Shown one piece after another: positions 12,092 to 20,755 of a stretch of 64,000 bases of DNA; position 1 is the first letter of the stretch, and each line of letters begins with the position of its first letter. The notes under the pieces are model-generated. The model saw nothing but the letters and a program-made list of their open reading frames with translations, did not search any database and was not told where the DNA came from. Source of the DNA: an uncultured Clostridium sp. (GTDB lineage: Bacteria > Bacillota > Clostridia > Clostridiales > Clostridiaceae); contig NZ_CAMQZG010000001.1 in the NCBI RefSeq assembly GCF_947039605.1, forward strand, positions 248,001 through 312,000, written 5' to 3'. A program made the position numbers and the translations under genes.

Positions 12092-12613
12092 TTAGTATTC
12101 ACCCTCAAAATATTCCCCATAAGCTGTAATTTCCTTATCGCCTCTTTCAAGTGCTGTTATTCCTGTTCTTACTATTTCTTTAATTCCATACTCACTAACA
12201 AGTTCTATAAGTGCAGTTACTTTACTCTCATCTCCTGTTAGCTCAATTGTTAAAGAGTCTTTTGCTATATCAACAATTTTACATCTGAAGATCTTAACTA
12301 CTTCATTTATAGTAGCTCTCTCATTTGCAGTAGCCTTAACTTTTACAAGTACAAGCTCTCTATAAATAGAATCCTCATCATTTATATTAATTATCTTTTT
12401 AACGTCCTCTAGTTTATTTAGTTGCTTGATAACCTGATCTAAGACTTCATCATTCCCCAAGATTGATATAGTCATTCTAGAGATATCTTCATCTTGAGTT
12501 TTTCCAACAGTAAGACTTTCTATATTAAATCCTCTTCTTGAAAATAATCCTGAAACCCTACTTAAAACTCCAAATGAATTTCTAACTAATACTGATAAAA
12601 CATGTTTGTCCAC
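12092..12613 (-). CDS. ilvN: Acetolactate synthase small (regulatory) subunit
   Basis: ACT-domain subunit that activates IlvB and confers valine feedback inhibition. The ACT domain is at about residues 4-75 ('VLVRNSFGVLSRVSGLFSRRGFNIESL') and is followed by the ALS small-subunit C-terminal domain. 173 residues is normal (the ilvH-type length). Start is GTG at 12613 with an AAGGGGG ribosome site. First gene of the operon and separated by eight intervening genes' worth of DNA, about 6.3 kb, from its catalytic partner. Confidence 0.95.
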   Translation of the reverse strand: MDKHVLSVLVRNSFGVLSRVSGLFSRRGFNIESLTVGKTQDEDISRMTISILGNDEVLDQVIKQLNKLEDVKKIININDEDSIYRELVLVKVKATANERATINEVVKIFRCKIVDIAKDSLTIELTGDESKVTALIELVSEYGIKEIVRTGITALERGDKEITAYGEYFEGEY

Positions 12614-12708
12614 AAAAATGCCCCCTTTTTGTAAAATTAACTATCTAAATCTTTAATTATATTCATTTATCCTGTATTTTTATTACATTTTTTATCATTT
12701 AATCTAAA

Positions 12709-12740
12709 TAAAAAAAGTATAAGTCTTGTAAACCTATACT
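12709..12740 (-). terminator. Leader terminator (possible attenuator) of the ilv-leu operon
   Basis: On the minus strand AGTATAGGTT pairs with GACTTATACT (10 bp with two G-U pairs, loop TACAA) followed by seven Us. It lies about 50 bases after the predicted start of transcription and about 95 bases before ilvN, so it would stop transcription before the operon unless read through. Confidence 0.75.
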
Positions 12741-12796
12741 ATTTCTAAATATTAATATAATATAAAAACCACTTATTCTTTTACTATTTTTTAAAA

Positions 12797-12825
12797 ATTG
12801 TACTCTTATTACCATATATTGTCAA
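12797..12825 (-). promoter_or_regulatory. Promoter of the ilv-leu operon
   Basis: TTGACA (12820-12825) and TACAAT (12797-12802) with a 17-bp spacer. Predicted start of transcription is near 12790, giving a leader of about 177 bases before ilvN. A weak CodY-like sequence (AATATTTAGAAATAG) lies in the leader just before the terminator stem but has five mismatches to the consensus. Confidence 0.85.
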
Positions 12826-13072
12826 TAATTTTATATTTTTTTTAATAATTCAATAATTTTAACTACTTCACTTTATTTTTAGCATAATTTTACCCCTCAA
12901 AATATATCAAAATAAAAATCAATTCATTCTCTCAATTACTACTTTTATTAAAAAAAATTTTCTCATTTAATAATTAAAATAAAGAATTTTTTATATAGTT
13001 TTAAGTTTTGGTACATACTATTGTTAGAGTTAAAATATCAAGCACTTTAAATTTTTAAAAAATAAATGTATC
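12826..13072. other. AT-rich divergent intergenic spacer
   Basis: Separates the ilv operon promoter from the UV endonuclease gene. I find no T-box core, tRNA or convincing open frame here. A five-codon minus-strand frame after GAGGGG near 12888 lies upstream of the ilv promoter and is probably chance. Confidence 0.5.
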
Positions 13073-13087
13073 AAGAAAGGTGGTGAA

Positions 13088-13113
13088 CTGCTACAAATAT
13101 TATTTGTTAGCAG
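13088..13113 (+). promoter_or_regulatory. Hairpin between the Shine-Dalgarno and the start codon of uvsE
   Basis: CTGCTA-CAAAT pairs with ATTTG-T-TAGCAG (11 bp, one bulge). AAAGGTGGTGA (13075-13085) lies just before it and the ATG (13120) six bases after it. If folded, the hairpin would bring a distant ribosome site to normal spacing. Confidence 0.55.
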
Positions 13114-13119
13114 GTAATT

Positions 13120-14367
13120 ATGAAAATTGGTTATTCTTGCGCTCCTTTAACTATAAATGCTAGAACAGATAAAAGAATTGTTTCAAAGAAGTTTACTAAT
13201 GAAGAGTTTATTGAATCACTTAGAGAAAATCTTAAAAACTTAAAACTAATTTTAGCTCACAATATAGATAATGATATACACTTATTTAGAATAAGTTCAG
13301 ATATACTAGACAACTCAACACATTATAATAATTCTACCGATTGGACTAACATCTTATCAGTGGAAATAGCTCAAATATCTAACTTAATAAAAAATAATGA
13401 TATAAGGGTTACTATGTTCCCTCAAAAATACACCTTACTTAACTCACCTAACATAGATGTTGTAAAAAAATCAATTGCTTTTTTAAATGAACATATAAAA
13501 TTTATGAAAGCACTAAAGCTTGATACCTCACATAAAATCATTCTAGAAATAGGTGGTGTCTATACTAATAAAAAGGCTGCAATCGAAAGATTTATTGATG
13601 TATATAGTGAATTATCACAAGATATTAAAGATAGATTAATCCTTGCAAATGATGTGAAAAACTATTCTTTTGATGATGTTTTAGCTATTTGCAAGATACT
13701 TTCAGCTCCTATGCTTTTTAATACTCTTTATGATAAAATTTCTAAATCCAATGATTTAACTCTTCTTGAAAAATTAGATATGGTATCAGATACGTGGAAA
13801 AGCACCTACGGAAAAATGATTATTCACTACAGTCAGCAAAATCATTCTAAGAAAAAAGGAGAACAATCAGACACTATATTCACAGATAAATTTATAGCAT
13901 TTTATAATACAATACAGAAATTCCAATCAGATGTTACACTTGAGTCAAATGATGGTGATATATCTGCACTAAAATGCCATAATATTATTAAAGAACTCGA
14001 AGGTCATAAATTCACTTCTAAAGACTTAATAAAAGAACATTCAAAATATAAACTTTTACTTATTGAAAAAGGAAATAATTTCAATAAAAAAACTTTAGGA
14101 ATTGCTACAAGTACAAATTCTATGATAGATTTTTATAAAATTATAGATGAATCATTAGAAAGCTTTATAGATAAAAAAGGTTTTATGATTGCCCTTAGGG
14201 ATTCCCTTAGATTAATTGGTGATATTATAAAACAATCAGAAAAAAATCACATAGAAAAATTAATGCTTAATAATAAGCTAAAGCGTTGTAAAAACTATAT
14301 GTATGAGATAGCAATAAGAAATAATGCAACGGTCTTGCTTGAAACATATTTCTTTTCACAACTATAA
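13120..14367 (+). CDS. uvsE: UV DNA damage endonuclease (UvsE/UVDE), with a C-terminal extension
   Basis: TIM-barrel endonuclease that nicks 5' of UV photoproducts and starts alternative excision repair. The N-terminal 290 residues match the UVDE fold: 'IGYSCAPLTIN' start, 'FRISSDI', 'RVTMFPQKYTLLNS', 'LEIGGVYTNKKAAIERF', 'LANDVKNYS' and 'KMIIHYSQQN'. In typical UVDE the last segment reads 'KIHYSS', here 'IIHYSQ'. Residues from about 305 onward form an extra 110-residue helical region found in some clostridial members with no function known to me. An in-frame TAG shortly upstream rules out an earlier start. Divergent from the ilv operon; own terminator at 14372. Confidence 0.85.
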   Translation: MKIGYSCAPLTINARTDKRIVSKKFTNEEFIESLRENLKNLKLILAHNIDNDIHLFRISSDILDNSTHYNNSTDWTNILSVEIAQISNLIKNNDIRVTMFPQKYTLLNSPNIDVVKKSIAFLNEHIKFMKALKLDTSHKIILEIGGVYTNKKAAIERFIDVYSELSQDIKDRLILANDVKNYSFDDVLAICKILSAPMLFNTLYDKISKSNDLTLLEKLDMVSDTWKSTYGKMIIHYSQQNHSKKKGEQSDTIFTDKFIAFYNTIQKFQSDVTLESNDGDISALKCHNIIKELEGHKFTSKDLIKEHSKYKLLLIEKGNNFNKKTLGIATSTNSMIDFYKIIDESLESFIDKKGFMIALRDSLRLIGDIIKQSEKNHIEKLMLNNKLKRCKNYMYEIAIRNNATVLLETYFFSQL

Positions 14368-14371
14368 GTAA

Positions 14372-14405
14372 AAAACTACATTCATATGCGAATGTAGTTT
14401 TTTTT
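14372..14405 (+). terminator. Intrinsic terminator after uvsE
   Basis: ACTACATTC and GAATGTAGT stem with a 6-nt loop, followed by seven Ts. Confidence 0.92.
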
Positions 14406-14477
14406 ATGTCTAATAACTTGTAACAAATTACTTTATTTTTATATATATTATTACAAAGAGATATTTTGGAGGCTTAT

Positions 14478-15095
14478 ATGACTTTAATTCCAATCTTACT
14501 TTTCGTTCTTTCAGCAAGTCTTGATACATTTATGGTTTCACTTGCATATGGCACAAAGAACATAAGAATAGGCTTTCTTAGTAATTTAGTAATAGCTTTT
14601 GTTTCAGCTCTTGGAACTTTCTTGTCTATGATTTTTGGAGCTATGCTAATAAACATATTATCTATAAAATCAGCAAATTTACTTGGAGCTTTCGTTCTTC
14701 TCATTTTAGGAGTTTATTTTATATTAGATTACAGGAAAACAAAACATGCACATGCACCTGAGTGTTTGTGCTCTACTGGGAATAGTTGCTCTAAAGCAAT
14801 ACTTAAATTCCCCGAGATTGCTGATACAGATAAATCTGGTTCAATTGAACTTAGAGAATCTGTAACACTCGCCCTAGCACTTGCCATTAATAATTTTGCA
14901 CTTGGACTCGCTGCTAGCATTACAGGACTTGATGTTTATCTAACCACTATTTTCACCTTTATATTTTCAATAATCTTGATTCCCCTTGGTATATATGTTT
15001 CAAAAAGATTCTTGAATAAATTTATTGCTGAAAAAGGTAGCTTAATATCAGGCGTAATAATCTTATTCTTAGCCCTAATAGAAGCCCTAAATTAA
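14478..15095 (+). CDS. ytaF: YtaF/MntP-family membrane protein
   Basis: Six-helix membrane protein of the MntP (DUF204) family. Bacillus YtaF is a sporulation membrane protein; MntP relatives export manganese. Six hydrophobic segments are visible, with the two repeated family motifs 'ASLDTFMVSLAYGTK' near the N-terminus and 'AINNFALGLAASITG' in the second half. The central loop (residues about 85-120) is polar and has His/Cys residues ('HAHAPECLCSTGNSC') that could bind metal. The ATG at 14478 follows GGAGG; a TTG four codons earlier overlaps that site and is rejected. About 205 residues, normal for YtaF. Manganese export versus a sporulation role cannot be settled here. Confidence 0.8.
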   Translation: MTLIPILLFVLSASLDTFMVSLAYGTKNIRIGFLSNLVIAFVSALGTFLSMIFGAMLINILSIKSANLLGAFVLLILGVYFILDYRKTKHAHAPECLCSTGNSCSKAILKFPEIADTDKSGSIELRESVTLALALAINNFALGLAASITGLDVYLTTIFTFIFSIILIPLGIYVSKRFLNKFIAEKGSLISGVIILFLALIEALN

Positions 15096-15115
15096 TTTAC
15101 TTCTATTATTAACAT

Positions 15116-15152
15116 AAAAAAACCCTACTATTTTACCAACAGTAGGGTTTTG
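15116..15152. terminator. Bidirectional terminator between ytaF and dbpA
   Basis: AACCCTACT and AGTAGGGTT stem with an 11-nt loop. U-tracts occur on both sides (TTTTGTTTATTTT on plus, TTTTTTT on minus), so it can serve both converging genes. Confidence 0.9.
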
Positions 15153-15158
15153 TTTATT

Positions 15159-16598
15159 TTACGCTTTTGCTCTAGTTACTCTAATCTTCTTACCTTTTAT
15201 AACTATATCTTTATAATTTTTAAGAATTAAATTACCTTTTCCATTAAGTACATCAACATATGAGAATCCATCTTGAACATCTATTATTCCAACATCATCC
15301 CCTGTCAGTCCTTTAAGGTTACTTACCGCACCTACTATATCAAGTGGTCTGATTTTTTTCTTCTTTCCACCAGTTAAGTGAAGTTTCATAACATCTTTAT
15401 GCACTTCTTTAACTTTGTTAGTTTTTATTGCTTCAAGCATCTTTCTTTGCGCTTCTTTAAATTTAGTTCTGCAAACTCTTGCTACATCCTCAGATGGCAT
15501 TTCTCCAAGAGGTATTCTTCTTTCTATATATTCTTCTACCCCTCTTAAATACTTCTCTTCAAATGGAGCTACAAGAGTAACTGCATCCCCTTCTTTACCA
15601 GCTCTACCTGTCCTACCAATTCTATGAACATAACTATCTTGTTCCATTGGTACTTCATAATTTATAACAAGTTGAATATGGTCTATATGAATTCCTCTAG
15701 CAGCAAGGTCTGTTGCTACCATAACTTTATACTCTTTATTTTTAAACTGCTTCATAACTTCCATACGGTCTGCCTGTTCCATATCTCCATGTATTTCACA
15801 TGCTATAATTCCCTCTTTCTTTAAAAGAGTTGCAATTGATCTTACTTCATCTTTTGTATTACAGAAAACTATTGTACTTTCTGGATTTTTTGTATATAAA
15901 AGATTCCATAAAGTTTTAAGCTTATCTCTTTTATCAAGACTTAAATAACTCTCATGAATTTTCCCCTCATTAACAAGCTTTGATTTAACTTCCATAACTT
16001 GTGGGTCATTCATATAAATATCTCCAAGTTGTTTAATTTCACTTGGGATTGTAGCAGAGAATAAAGTTGTAACAATCCCATTTGGAACTGCAAAGAAGAT
16101 TTCTCTAATTTGGTCAATAAAGCCCATATTAAGCATTTTATCTCCCTCATCAATTATCATCATTTTTAAATCTTTTAAATCTAAAGTTCCTCTTTTTATA
16201 TGGTCAATAACTCTTCCTGGAGTTCCAACAACTATATGTACTCTTTGTTTAAGCTCTCTTATTTGGTCATTGTATGGCATTTTCCCAAATATAGTACAAG
16301 CTCTAACTTTTTTAAGTCTTCCTATATTTCCAATCTCTTCTTTAACCTGAATTGCAAGTTCTCTTGTAGGAACAAGAATTAAAACTTGAACATTACTTTC
16401 TTCTGTAACAACCATTTCACAAGCTGGTATAGAGAATGCTGCTGTTTTTCCTGAACCTGTTTTTGACTTAACAATAATATCTTTTTTATTTAATAAATGC
16501 GGAATTGTCTCTCTTTGAACATCTGAGGGTGTATGATACCCTAAATTATCAAGTGCTGTAATTATCTTTTTATCTAAATTCATTTTTTTAAATGTCAT
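15159..16598 (-). CDS. dbpA: DbpA/YxiN-type ATP-dependent RNA helicase
   Basis: DEAD-box helicase that remodels RNA; DbpA/YxiN members act on 23S rRNA hairpin 92 during large-subunit assembly. Motifs in order: Q motif region, 'SKTGSGKTAAFSIP' (motif I), 'PTRELA', 'TPGR', 'DEGD' (motif II, with Gly in place of the usual Ala), 'SATIP', 'IVFCNT', 'ARGIHIDHIQLVINYEVP' and 'HRIGRTGR'. Residues of about 405-479 form the DbpA RNA-binding domain ('IRPLDIVGAVSNLKGLTGDDVG ' type), which gives specificity. 479 residues is normal for YxiN. Single gene between terminators. Confidence 0.9.
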   Translation of the reverse strand: MTFKKMNLDKKIITALDNLGYHTPSDVQRETIPHLLNKKDIIVKSKTGSGKTAAFSIPACEMVVTEESNVQVLILVPTRELAIQVKEEIGNIGRLKKVRACTIFGKMPYNDQIRELKQRVHIVVGTPGRVIDHIKRGTLDLKDLKMMIIDEGDKMLNMGFIDQIREIFFAVPNGIVTTLFSATIPSEIKQLGDIYMNDPQVMEVKSKLVNEGKIHESYLSLDKRDKLKTLWNLLYTKNPESTIVFCNTKDEVRSIATLLKKEGIIACEIHGDMEQADRMEVMKQFKNKEYKVMVATDLAARGIHIDHIQLVINYEVPMEQDSYVHRIGRTGRAGKEGDAVTLVAPFEEKYLRGVEEYIERRIPLGEMPSEDVARVCRTKFKEAQRKMLEAIKTNKVKEVHKDVMKLHLTGGKKKKIRPLDIVGAVSNLKGLTGDDVGIIDVQDGFSYVDVLNGKGNLILKNYKDIVIKGKKIRVTRAKA

Positions 16599-16716
16599 CT
16601 ATAAAAATCCTCCTAAAAGTTTTACTATATTTTACTTATGCAAAATTTAAAACTTTACATAAGATTATGTACTAAATTGATACTCTTTATTATAACAGAT
16701 ACTTAGATATTTTCTA

Positions 16717-16750
16717 TAAAAATAGGAAGTGTTCAACTCAAACACTTCCT
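16717..16750 (-). terminator. Terminator after the MATE gene
   Basis: AGGAAGTGTT and AACACTTCCT stem with a 7-nt loop. On the minus strand it is followed by ATTTTTATAG. Confidence 0.85.
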
Positions 16751-16758
16751 ACATATAT

Positions 16759-18165
16759 TTAAATCCCTGTATTTACATTTACTATTTCCTCATTACTATC
16801 TATATTTTTTATAACGCTTTTTATCCATTTTCCACTTAGAAGTCTTCTTCCACCAAGTATAAGTTTAAAAACTTCTTCAATTGAAACTAGCATTACAACA
16901 TAATGGATATCTAGTTTTAATACTACAGCTCCTATAAAAGCAAATGGAACTCCTATAAGCCACATAGGTATAGCCTCTGCTTTCAATGCATATCCTGCAT
17001 CTCCACCACCTCTTAGAACTCCAACTATTATAACTAAATTCATCATTCTAACCGGTGACATTATAACAAATACATTAAGTATTAATACAGAGTATGTTTT
17101 TACTCCTGCTGAAACATTAAATAAATCTATTATTGATTTTGATGTGAAAATAACTAAAATCCCCATAACAATTCCAACAATACATGCTAGAATAGTAAAC
17201 TTATTTCCATAATCCTTAGCCCTTTCCTCTTTACCTGCACCAATTTGATTCCCAATCATAACAAGCCCTGCACTTGCCATACTCATTCCAAGAACCATAA
17301 ATATATTTTGTATGTTAGTGCAAATCTGAACTGCTGCCATTGCCTCTGTCCCTATTTGTCCATAAGCAACTGAATATAGGAAATTTCCTACACCCCAACA
17401 AACATCATTTAAAAGAACTGGTATTATTGATTTATACACAGCTTTTAAAAAAGCTAAATCAAAATCTAAAAACTCTGAAAACTTTCCTTTAAATACTGGA
17501 TTTTTGCTTGCTATTAAAACAAGTAATATTGCTTCTAAAAACCTTGCTATCACTGTTGCAATAGCTGCACCTTTAACACCAAGTTCCGGCATTCCAAATT
17601 CACCAAAAATTAAGCAATAATTAAGTATTACATTAGTAAAAACTGCTATCGCACTTACTATCATAGGACTTTTAGAATCTTCTATACTTCTTAGTGCATA
17701 AGCAAGTCCTATTGTAATCGCATTAATAATATAACTAAAAGCCATAACATTAAGATATGTACTAACTTGTTCTATAACTAATAGATCATCACTAAATATT
17801 TTACCTATAAAATCAGAACCAAAAATAACTATTATAGTCCCTAATATTCCAATAATAATACTACTTACAATACTAAGACCCACTGTTTTTTTTATATTAT
17901 AGTTATCTTTCTTTCCCCAAAATTGTGAGATAAATATACTACTTCCACCAAGTATACCAAACATAAATAATTGCACCAAAAAGTTAACCTGATTTCCTAT
18001 ACCAACTGCAGCTACAGGTCTATCCCCTAATGCTCCAACCATCATAGTATCAGCCATACTAAGTGATGACATAAGTAAATTCTGAATAATTATTGGTAAT
18101 GCTAAAACAAATAAAGTTCTATAAAACCTTTTATCAGAAAAAAACTCCTTAATTTTACTCTTCAT
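16759..18165 (-). CDS. MATE family efflux transporter
   Basis: Twelve-helix exporter of the MATE superfamily, expected to expel cationic drugs or metabolites using an ion gradient. 468 residues with the family's two six-helix halves. It has the N-terminal 'LALPIIIQNLLMSSLSMADTMMVG' region and the related second half starting near 'PVLLNDVCWGVGN'. Typical MATE loops include 'MVGALGDRPVAAVGIGNQ' and 'GNQIGAGKEERAKDYG'. The ATG has a GAGGGGGACA ribosome site. Substrate unknown. Monocistronic. Confidence 0.9.
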   Translation of the reverse strand: MKSKIKEFFSDKRFYRTLFVLALPIIIQNLLMSSLSMADTMMVGALGDRPVAAVGIGNQVNFLVQLFMFGILGGSSIFISQFWGKKDNYNIKKTVGLSIVSSIIIGILGTIIVIFGSDFIGKIFSDDLLVIEQVSTYLNVMAFSYIINAITIGLAYALRSIEDSKSPMIVSAIAVFTNVILNYCLIFGEFGMPELGVKGAAIATVIARFLEAILLVLIASKNPVFKGKFSEFLDFDLAFLKAVYKSIIPVLLNDVCWGVGNFLYSVAYGQIGTEAMAAVQICTNIQNIFMVLGMSMASAGLVMIGNQIGAGKEERAKDYGNKFTILACIVGIVMGILVIFTSKSIIDLFNVSAGVKTYSVLILNVFVIMSPVRMMNLVIIVGVLRGGGDAGYALKAEAIPMWLIGVPFAFIGAVVLKLDIHYVVMLVSIEEVFKLILGGRRLLSGKWIKSVIKNIDSNEEIVNVNTGI

Positions 18166-18234
18166 TCAATTGTCCCCCTCAAAATTACAAAACCTACATG
18201 TATTTAAATCTAGGTTTTATACAAACACAAATAT

Positions 18235-18267
18235 AAGCACCCTAAAATTTTAGGATGCTTATTTTTT
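18235..18267. terminator. Hairpin downstream of fabV
   Basis: AAGCACCCTAAAA and TTTTAGGATGCTT form an almost perfect stem. The stronger T-tract (TTATTTTTT) is on the plus strand although no plus-strand gene precedes it. On the minus strand it can end fabV transcripts with a poor U-tract. Confidence 0.6.
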
Positions 18268-18353
18268 ATAATACTAATCTTATGATATTCCATTTACCAA
18301 AATTAGGCTACTGTTTTCACTCTATTATATTATTAAATCTTTTTGAATAAACT

Positions 18354-19520
18354 TTATTTTATTGCCACATCTTCTGTATAATCTACATTATCAAAACCAA
18401 ATCCAAATAGCTTAAAGAAATCACTTCTAAAACCTTCAACATCTGTTATATCAAATACATTTTCCGAATTAATAAGAGGCCATGTTGCTAATATTTCTGC
18501 TTGAACATCTTCTCTCATTTCTAAGTCATCAAGTCTTATTCTACCTTTATCATCTAAATTAAGTTTTTCATTTCCATAAAGTTGCTCAAATAATCTATAT
18601 ATCTGTTCTATACACCCTTCATGAATTCCCTTCACTTTCATAACTTTATATAAAAGTGAAACGTAAAGTGAGATAACTGGTATAGCTGAACTAGCTTGTG
18701 TAACTAAAGCTTTATTTACTGAAACATATGCTTTTCCACCTATATCTGAAAGCATTGAATCTATCTTTGGTGCAGTTACATCTAGGTCTGCCTTTGCCGC
18801 GCCGATAGTTCCATTCTTGTATATAGGGTCTGTTATTTTTGGTCCTAAATAACTATATGCGATAGTTTTTGCACCATCTGAAAGAAGATTTTCACTTTTT
18901 AATGCTTCCATCCATAAAAGCCAATCTGCTCCACCCATAACTTTTATTGTCCCATCAATCTCTTCCTTAGAAGCTGATTCGATAGTTACATCAAATATTT
19001 TTCCTGTATGGAAGTCTATTGTTTTACTTGAGAATGATTCGCCTATTGGTTTTAAACTTGAATTTGCAACTTCACCTGTTTTAGGAATAATTCTTTTTGG
19101 TGCTGCAAGTGAATATATAATTAAATCAACAGTTCCCATTTCAGTCTTTATATTCTCTATAGCCTCAGCTTTTATTTCATCTGAAAAAGCATCACCATTC
19201 ATTTTTATATACTTTAAATTTTTATCCTTAAAAGTTTTTTTAACAGCTTCTGTATTATACCAACCTGCTGATGCTGTTCTTTTTTCAGTTGCTTCTCTTT
19301 CAAAACTTATAGATAAAACATTAGCATTGCATGATAATCCTGCAACTATTGTACTTGCAAGACCATACCCGGCCCCTGCTCCTATAACTAAAACATTTTT
19401 TACATTTCCAAGTTTTTCTTTACTCTCTATATAATTAACTTGTCTTTTAACATTCTCTCTACAACCATTTGGGTGCGATGTAGTGCATATGAATCCTCTA
19501 AATTTAGGTTCTACTATCAT
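18354..19520 (-). CDS. fabV: Enoyl reductase FabV / trans-2-enoyl-CoA reductase
   Basis: NADH-dependent enoyl-ACP or enoyl-CoA reductase of the FabV/Ter family. 388 residues fits the usual length of about 400. The Rossmann signature is 'NVLVIGAGAGYGLASTI' and the active site has the family's Y-x8-K pattern ('YKNGTIGAAK'). 'GFICTTSHPNGC' near the start is also typical. The open frame extends to 19589, but the ATG at 19520 follows GGAGAG and gives the conserved 'MIVEPKFRGFICTT' start. In clostridia such enzymes serve either fatty-acid synthesis or butyrate-type crotonyl-CoA reduction. A FabT-like operator upstream and fabK next door favour the lipid role. Confidence 0.93.
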   Translation of the reverse strand: MIVEPKFRGFICTTSHPNGCRENVKRQVNYIESKEKLGNVKNVLVIGAGAGYGLASTIVAGLSCNANVLSISFEREATEKRTASAGWYNTEAVKKTFKDKNLKYIKMNGDAFSDEIKAEAIENIKTEMGTVDLIIYSLAAPKRIIPKTGEVANSSLKPIGESFSSKTIDFHTGKIFDVTIESASKEEIDGTIKVMGGADWLLWMEALKSENLLSDGAKTIAYSYLGPKITDPIYKNGTIGAAKADLDVTAPKIDSMLSDIGGKAYVSVNKALVTQASSAIPVISLYVSLLYKVMKVKGIHEGCIEQIYRLFEQLYGNEKLNLDDKGRIRLDDLEMREDVQAEILATWPLINSENVFDITDVEGFRSDFFKLFGFGFDNVDYTEDVAIK

Positions 19521-19556
19521 TTTATCTCTCCTCAATTTAAATTTAAAATCAAATAC

Positions 19557-19569
19557 TTTGACTTTCAAA
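19557..19569 (-). promoter_or_regulatory. FabT-like operator upstream of fabV
   Basis: TTTGA-CTT-TCAAA palindrome 37 bases upstream of the fabV ATG. It matches the MarR-family FabT operator pattern TTTGA-N3-TCAAA and the second copy before fabK. A possible promoter is upstream (GTGACA, 18 bp, TATATT on the minus strand). Confidence 0.65.
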
Positions 19570-19654
19570 TAATGTATATAATATATCATAAAATTATAAC
19601 ACTTGTCACTTTTGGTATTAATTACAAAGCATTAAGCAAAAGTTCTCTAAATAA

Positions 19655-20731
19655 TTAAGCTTTTAATATTTCTTCTTTAAGTTCATTCATAAGATTTTCA
19701 ACAGTTACAATTTTATCTACTCTATGAGCATTAGACCCACAGAATACTAACCCATTGTCTAAATCACCTTTTGCAGCATTTATAAGTGCTTCACTTATAC
19801 AATATGGTGTATCTTTTGGATTACAAGGTATTAAACAATCATAACATCTCTTAATTGGAATTTTCCCTGTAGTACTTAAAGTTTTTATAAACTTATTATT
19901 CATACCTCTACCTGGCATCCCAACTGGACTTTTTAAAATAACTATATCTTCTTTTGTACTTTCTACATAAGCATTTTTAAACTCATCACTAGCATCACAT
20001 TCCTTTGTTCCAACAAATCTTGTTCCCATCTGAACACCACTCGCCCCAAGTTTTAAAAACTTAGCAATATCATTACCATCAAAAATCCCCCCTGCTGCTA
20101 TAACAGGAATTTCTTTATTATATTTTTCTTCATACTCTTTCTTAGCTTCTACAATTCCAATAATTTCATCCTCTAAACAATCAATTTTCTCTTCTATCTC
20201 ATCATTTTTAAATCCTAAATGCCCACCAGCCCTTGGACCTTCAACAATTATTAAATCAGGTACTACCCCAACTCTCTTATCCCACATTCTTAGAATAAGC
20301 TTTGCACCTTTTATAGATGATACTATCGGAGCAAGTTTAATTCCATAACCTTTTGCAATCTTTGGAAGGTCCTTTGGTATGCCTGCACCAGATATTATAA
20401 GGTCAGCACCACCATCTATAGCAGCTTTTACAAACTTATCATACCTTTCCATAGCAACCATTATATTAACCCCTATAATTCCTCCATTTGAAATTTCTTT
20501 TGCTTTTTTTATATGATTTTTTAACGCTCTCACGTTTGCTTCTAAATTATTTTTAAGAAAATCTTCTTCTTTATACCCTGGTTGCGCTGCTGATATAACA
20601 CCGATTCCTCCGCATCTCGCAACTGCTCCAGCAAGTTTTGAAAGGGATACTCCTACTCCCATTCCCCCTTGAATTATAGGGAGTTTGGCAACTAAGTTTC
20701 CTATTTTAAGTGGTTTTATCTCCATAATCAT
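19655..20731 (-). CDS. fabK: FabK-like FMN enoyl-ACP reductase / nitronate monooxygenase family
   Basis: FMN-dependent TIM-barrel protein of the FabK/2-nitropropane dioxygenase family. Visible features: 'LPIIQGGMGVGVS' at the N-terminus, 'GVNIMVAM', 'SGAGIPKDLP', 'VEGPRAGGHLGF' and the phosphate-binding 'PVIAAGGIFDGNDIAKFLKLGASGVQMGTRF'. About 358 residues. The C-terminal part has a cysteine-rich stretch ('RCYDCLIPCNPKDTPYC') that many clostridial members share and that may bind metal. Two in-frame ATGs, 20731 and 20725, both fit the AAGGGAAG site. Enoyl reductase versus nitronate oxidase cannot be settled by motif alone; the shared FabT-like operator and fabV neighbour favour a fatty-acid role. 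Confidence 0.75.
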   Translation of the reverse strand: MIMEIKPLKIGNLVAKLPIIQGGMGVGVSLSKLAGAVARCGGIGVISAAQPGYKEEDFLKNNLEANVRALKNHIKKAKEISNGGIIGVNIMVAMERYDKFVKAAIDGGADLIISGAGIPKDLPKIAKGYGIKLAPIVSSIKGAKLILRMWDKRVGVVPDLIIVEGPRAGGHLGFKNDEIEEKIDCLEDEIIGIVEAKKEYEEKYNKEIPVIAAGGIFDGNDIAKFLKLGASGVQMGTRFVGTKECDASDEFKNAYVESTKEDIVILKSPVGMPGRGMNNKFIKTLSTTGKIPIKRCYDCLIPCNPKDTPYCISEALINAAKGDLDNGLVFCGSNAHRVDKIVTVENLMNELKEEILKA

Positions 20732-20755
20732 TACTTCCCTTCTTTTTAAATTCAA

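Noticed and set aside
12870-12895. Five-codon frame (Met-Leu-Lys-Ile-Lys) after GAGGGG
   Set aside because: It lies upstream of the ilv promoter with no promoter of its own that fits; likely chance in A/T-rich DNA.
12614-13072. T-box riboswitch before the ilv operon
   Set aside because: No T-box core sequence on the minus strand; the leader is only about 177 bases from a clear promoter.
15191-16400. Several plus-strand open frames inside the helicase gene
   Set aside because: Low-complexity hydrophobic antisense translations of dbpA, without start signals.
18235-18267. Small RNA terminator on the plus strand
   Set aside because: The plus-strand T-tract is good, but no upstream promoter or transcript unit can be seen between the converging flanks, so it is listed only as a hairpin.
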